The position numbers and the translations under genes were made by a program. This document shows positions 61,151 through 64,000 of a DNA stretch of 64,000 bases, in pieces; position 1 is the stretch's first letter, and each line of letters opens with the position of its first letter. The stretch is from positions 1 to 64,000 of the forward strand of contig NZ_JBCMYF010000029.1 in the NCBI RefSeq assembly GCF_050483325.1, in the 5' to 3' direction. Source of the stretch: Bacillus_P idriensis_A. Its GTDB lineage: Bacteria > Bacillota > Bacilli > Bacillales > Bacillaceae. The notes below the pieces were generated by a model. It worked only from the letters and a program-made list of their open reading frames with translations, made no database searches and was not told the DNA's origin.

Positions 61151-62935
61151 ATGGGGAAATCGATCCTTTTTGAAGTGCAAGAAGAAGTAAATTTGGTAGC
61201 AGAAGCAATAAAATCTGTATTGGATTTGGAAGTCATTATTTATGATCAGAATAAAGTAGTAGTTGCTGCTACAGGTGGCGGTCATCACGCTGTTGTAGGT
61301 GAACAGGTTAGAGGCCATATTATTAAAGAAGTGATAGAAACAGATATGCCTCTATATAACTTCGAACCAGGATTTCATCAAGTTTGTAAAAGCTGCATTC
61401 TCCAGGGGAACTGTCCTGAAAAAGCTGATGTGTCTTTTCCTCTAAAGCATGAAGGTCAAACCATAGGGGTGATTAGTTTGACGGCTTTTTCCGAAAAGCA
61501 AAAGGCGGAATTAAAAGAGAGGCACCTTGTTTTATCGAATTACCTTGGGAAAATGGCTGACTTACTCAGTAGTAAAATAAATGCAAAATCGTTGTTGGAA
61601 AAGTATTTACACATGTTCCAAATGCTTCAAGTGGCTATACAATCCATGTATGAAGGTATCCTCGCAGTAGATCAAAACGGATATATCTTAGAACTGAATC
61701 GTTCTGCTGAAAAAATACTGAATTTGAACAGAAATGATGTCCTTAAGCTGAATATTTCGGATATCACTCCTGATTTGCCAATTGAAAAGGTATTTTCTAC
61801 AGCAAAAGGATATTCAGATATTGAATTTTCACTTCACATACATAAAAGAAAGATTCAAGTGATCGGGAGTGTAATTCCACTTGTTTATGAGGGTCTTATT
61901 ATTGGAATTGCCATTTCATTTAAGGCCTTAAGGGATGTACAAAAATTGGCATATTCTATTACATCAGAAATCGATGATTCAACCTTTGATATTATCATAG
62001 GAAAAAGTAAAGCTATTCTGCAGGCTAAAAGTACAGCCAAGCAAATCTCAGCATCTGACTCCACCATAATATTTATGGGTGAAAGCGGGACTGGTAAAGA
62101 ACTTTTTGCCAGGGCCGTACATCAAGAAAGTCAAAGGGAAAACAAACCCTTTAGGGCTATAAATTGTGCGGCAATACCAGAACACCTTCTAGAGAGTGAA
62201 TTATTTGGATACAGTGAAGGAGCATTTACTGGTGCGAGGAAAAAAGGAAAACCCGGAAAGTTTGAGATGGCTAATGGAGGAACTATATTTTTAGATGAAA
62301 TCGGTGACATGCCTCTTCATTTACAAGTGAAAATTTTGAGGGTGTTAGAAGAAAGACGAGTTGAAAGGATTGGTTCAAATTCTTCTTTAGATATTGATGT
62401 TCGAGTACTGGCAGCAACCCATAAAAATTTAGAACAAATGGTCATTGACGGAGAATTTAGAGAGGATTTATTTTATCGCTTAAATGTAATTCCTCTTCAT
62501 ATTCCTCCGTTAAGAGAAAGAGTGGGAGATGTTTCAGTGCTTCTACGCCATTTCGTTAAACATTATGTAAATATCACAGGAAAACAAGTAAATGGTTTTA
62601 CAACAGAGGCTGAAGACTGCTTATGTTCTTATCCATGGCCAGGAAATATAAGAGAGCTTCAAAATACAGTAGAATACGCTATTAATATGACAAAATCTTT
62701 ATGGATTTCATTAGAAGATTTACCAACAAGGGTTAAACCAAAAACAAATCACAGTGTTTTAAATCAAAATCTGACTCTAGAAGCTATGGAGGAAAAAATG
62801 ATCTTGCAATCTTTAAAAAAACACGGGGATACGTTAAACGGAAAGAAAGAGGCTGCAAGGGAATTAGGAATAAATGTAGCCACTCTTTATAGGAAAATCA
62901 ATAAGTTTGATATTAATCGCAAAATGCAAATGTAG
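61151..62935 (+). CDS. Sigma-54-dependent transcriptional activator
   Basis: The product of 594 residues starts at ATG 61151 with GGGGGG upstream. A GAF/sensor-like N-terminal domain (about 1-150) has a Cys cluster CKSCILQGNC. A PAS domain follows (about 165-270), then the AAA+ domain with Walker A GESGTGKE, the sigma-54 contact loop GAFTGA, Walker B FLDEIG and the R-finger region (about 285-520). A Fis-type helix-turn-helix KKEAARELGINVATLYRKI ends it. It hydrolyses ATP to open sigma-54 promoters. A sigma-54 promoter and matching palindromes lie directly downstream, so the aminopeptidase gene is its likely target. Confidence 0.95.
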   Translation: MGKSILFEVQEEVNLVAEAIKSVLDLEVIIYDQNKVVVAATGGGHHAVVGEQVRGHIIKEVIETDMPLYNFEPGFHQVCKSCILQGNCPEKADVSFPLKHEGQTIGVISLTAFSEKQKAELKERHLVLSNYLGKMADLLSSKINAKSLLEKYLHMFQMLQVAIQSMYEGILAVDQNGYILELNRSAEKILNLNRNDVLKLNISDITPDLPIEKVFSTAKGYSDIEFSLHIHKRKIQVIGSVIPLVYEGLIIGIAISFKALRDVQKLAYSITSEIDDSTFDIIIGKSKAILQAKSTAKQISASDSTIIFMGESGTGKELFARAVHQESQRENKPFRAINCAAIPEHLLESELFGYSEGAFTGARKKGKPGKFEMANGGTIFLDEIGDMPLHLQVKILRVLEERRVERIGSNSSLDIDVRVLAATHKNLEQMVIDGEFREDLFYRLNVIPLHIPPLRERVGDVSVLLRHFVKHYVNITGKQVNGFTTEAEDCLCSYPWPGNIRELQNTVEYAINMTKSLWISLEDLPTRVKPKTNHSVLNQNLTLEAMEEKMILQSLKKHGDTLNGKKEAARELGINVATLYRKINKFDINRKMQM

Positions 62936-62953
62936 TTTGCATTTTGCGATTAA
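62913..62953. promoter_or_regulatory. Palindromic enhancer candidate over the activator stop codon
   Basis: TTAATCGCAAAATGCAAA (62913-62930) and its exact reverse complement (62936-62953) flank five bases that contain the activator's stop codon. A perfect 18-bp dyad 170-215 bp upstream of the sigma-54 promoter is what an enhancer for a Fis-type helix-turn-helix would look like. Confidence 0.7.
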
Positions 62954-62969
62954 TTGAAAATTAGTAGTA

Positions 62970-63013
62970 GGTTAGGCCTCTTTAACATTTACAAGGCCTA
63001 ACCTGCTTTTTTT
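62970..63013 (+). terminator. Intrinsic terminator of the activator gene
   Basis: GGTTAGGCCT (62970-62979) pairs with AGGCCTAACC (62994-63003), followed by TGCTTTTTTT. Confidence 0.9.
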
Positions 63014-63014
63014 A

Positions 63015-63028
63015 TTTGCATTTTGCGA
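63015..63028. promoter_or_regulatory. Second enhancer half-site
   Basis: TTTGCATTTTGCGA repeats the right arm of the palindrome at 62936-62949 exactly. It lies about 100 bp upstream of the sigma-54 promoter. Confidence 0.6.
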
Positions 63029-63125
63029 AAAATAGAAAAAGGTCTTATTGCTTACTATTTTCTAAATGTAAAAATAAAACCGTTTAGTTAAAGGTTATTT
63101 TCAATTTATTGATTTTTCTGTTAAG

Positions 63126-63143
63126 TTGGCACGGAAATTGCAT
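63126..63143 (+). promoter_or_regulatory. Sigma-54 promoter
   Basis: TTGGCACGGAAATTGCAT matches the sigma-54 consensus TGGCAC-N5-TTGCA at every key base, with the GG and GC pairs 12 bp apart. It lies about 42 bp before the aminopeptidase ATG. Confidence 0.92.
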
Positions 63144-63184
63144 TAGTAATAGATAAGGAAATAAATAAAAGGTGAGGGTGGTTT

Positions 63185-64000
63185 ATGAATACAATACGCA
63201 AAATGTTTATGATGAAGTCCGTACAGACGATCTTACAGACGTGCTTAAATATAAAACCAGGTGAGAATCTTCTTATACTAACCGATACCAACACTATTGA
63301 AATTGGAGAGATGTTTTCCATTGTTGGTAAAGGTATGGATGCAGAGGTAGTTATGACAATTATGAGCCCTACAACTCGACATGGTGATGAACCTCCCAAA
63401 ATTATTGCTGAAGCTATGAAAGCAGCTGATGCCATAGTCGCTCCAACCACTTTTTCAATAAACCATTCTACTGCAAGAAAAGAAGCGAGTGATGCCGGTG
63501 CAAGACTAATATTTATGCCAGATGCAAATGAAGAGGTTTTTTTGGATGGTTCATTAGATATTGACTTTTTAGCTCAAAAGGTAAAAATCGATAAATTATC
63601 AGCCATTTTAGAAGCTGGAAGTCATTTAAGCATTTCTTCAGAGTTAGGTACGAACCTTACCATGGATATTTCAGGTCGGCATGCTGTTCCCCAAACAGGC
63701 ATCTGTCATGAACCTGGAAGTATCTCTCCACCACCGTGCATCGAATCAGCCGTTGCACCGGTAGAGGGTACAACAGAAGGGGTGATATATATTGACGGAG
63801 CCGTGGTTCCTGGCAGGGCATGTCAAGCACCGATAAAAATCACTTTTAAAGAAGGAAGAATTGTTTCGATTGAAGGTAGCGAAGACGCACAAATGCTAAG
63901 GCAGACATTAGAAAGCTATAACCATCCAAACGTATATTGTGCGGTTGAGATGGGAATAGGCATGAACCCCAATGCAAAGATCGGCAGAGGGGGACAATTA
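63185..64000 (+). CDS. M29-like aminopeptidase (partial, cut by the window end)
   Basis: The first 272 residues of a protein that runs off the right edge. It has the N-terminal fold of clan M29 aminopeptidases (AmpS/PepS-like): ILQTCLNIKPGENLLILTDT at the start, ISSELGTNLTMDISGRHAV in the middle, the glutamate in EGTTEGVIYIDGAVVPG, and VEMGIGMNPNAKIG near the cut. The same fold is used by 2,5-dihydroxypyridine dioxygenase (NicX type), so a ring-cleaving role is possible. AAAGGTGAGG precedes ATG 63185. It sits behind the sigma-54 promoter, likely the head of a catabolic operon that continues beyond the window. Confidence 0.85.
   Translation, partial: MNTIRKMFMMKSVQTILQTCLNIKPGENLLILTDTNTIEIGEMFSIVGKGMDAEVVMTIMSPTTRHGDEPPKIIAEAMKAADAIVAPTTFSINHSTARKEASDAGARLIFMPDANEEVFLDGSLDIDFLAQKVKIDKLSAILEAGSHLSISSELGTNLTMDISGRHAVPQTGICHEPGSISPPPCIESAVAPVEGTTEGVIYIDGAVVPGRACQAPIKITFKEGRIVSIEGSEDAQMLRQTLESYNHPNVYCAVEMGIGMNPNAKIGRGGQL

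Noticed and set aside
63121..63450. 109-codon minus-strand frame
   Set aside because: Antisense to the aminopeptidase gene and its sigma-54 promoter.
1..64000. tRNA, rRNA or intact prophage
   Set aside because: No cloverleaf, rRNA-like tracts or structural phage genes seen on either strand; only element remnants are present.

Overview
The window looks like chromosome from a spore-forming member of the Bacillaceae (Bacillus, Metabacillus, Peribacillus or a close relative). The supporting evidence is a complete GerA-type spore germinant-receptor operon, an ECF sigma factor with a DUF4179 anti-sigma partner, YknW/YknX-like genes, a sigma-54 (SigL-type) activator with its promoter, strong AGGAGG-type ribosome binding sites and many T-tailed intrinsic terminators. 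I see no rRNA, tRNA, CRISPR array or intact prophage. Species is not assigned.

Layout. 1-735 is a 52-bp tandem repeat array that runs off the left edge. 793-4748 holds a SET-domain protein, a membrane protein and phosphoenolpyruvate carboxylase. 4959-13167 holds a Nudix protein, the ECF sigma/anti-sigma pair, a YknW/YknX-like pair without its ABC partners, a secreted GDPD phosphodiesterase behind a PhoP-box-like element, a GNAT enzyme and an ABC exporter preceded by an 18-codon reading frame. 13526-13800 is a second 52-bp array with the same inverted motif as the first. 14085-17636 holds DinB, VOC and a three-gene DUF2089/YvlB-like operon, then decayed DNA. 17776-21729 is gerA-gerC-gerB. 22328-29500 holds single genes (GNAT, SelO, zinc-ribbon membrane protein, P-loop kinase-like, quinone oxidoreductase, MerR) and several small genes, including one of 97 codons that lacks a normal start codon.

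29500-35379 is a metabolic and efflux region: MerR plus an MFS pump, and an FCD regulator divergent from a frameshifted GlcD-type oxidase and a BASS transporter. From about 35.5 to 56 kb the window is an AT-rich accessory region. It contains four LysR regulators interleaved with small redox and detoxification enzymes (DsbA/FrnE, Old Yellow Enzyme, nitronate monooxygenase, alpha/beta hydrolase, tautomerase, flavohemoglobin, RidA, MOSC) and several broken genes (LacI, IS110, MocR, EamA). It ends with a 3' stub of a second Old Yellow Enzyme gene.

56.6-64 kb holds a zinc alcohol dehydrogenase with the same MerR-type promoter as the MFS pump 27 kb away, a Rieske protein with a large His-rich helical extension, remnants of a mobile element (resolvase N-terminus, YolD-like), and a sigma-54 activator. 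Beside the activator lie a sigma-54 promoter and matching upstream palindromes that drive an M29-like aminopeptidase cut by the right edge.

The best candidates for something not yet described are the paired 52-bp arrays, the MerR regulon linking two distant loci, the Rieske-helical fusion, the small open reading frame ahead of the ABC exporter, and the sigma-54 control module. All functional calls rest on reading motifs by eye; no database search was run.
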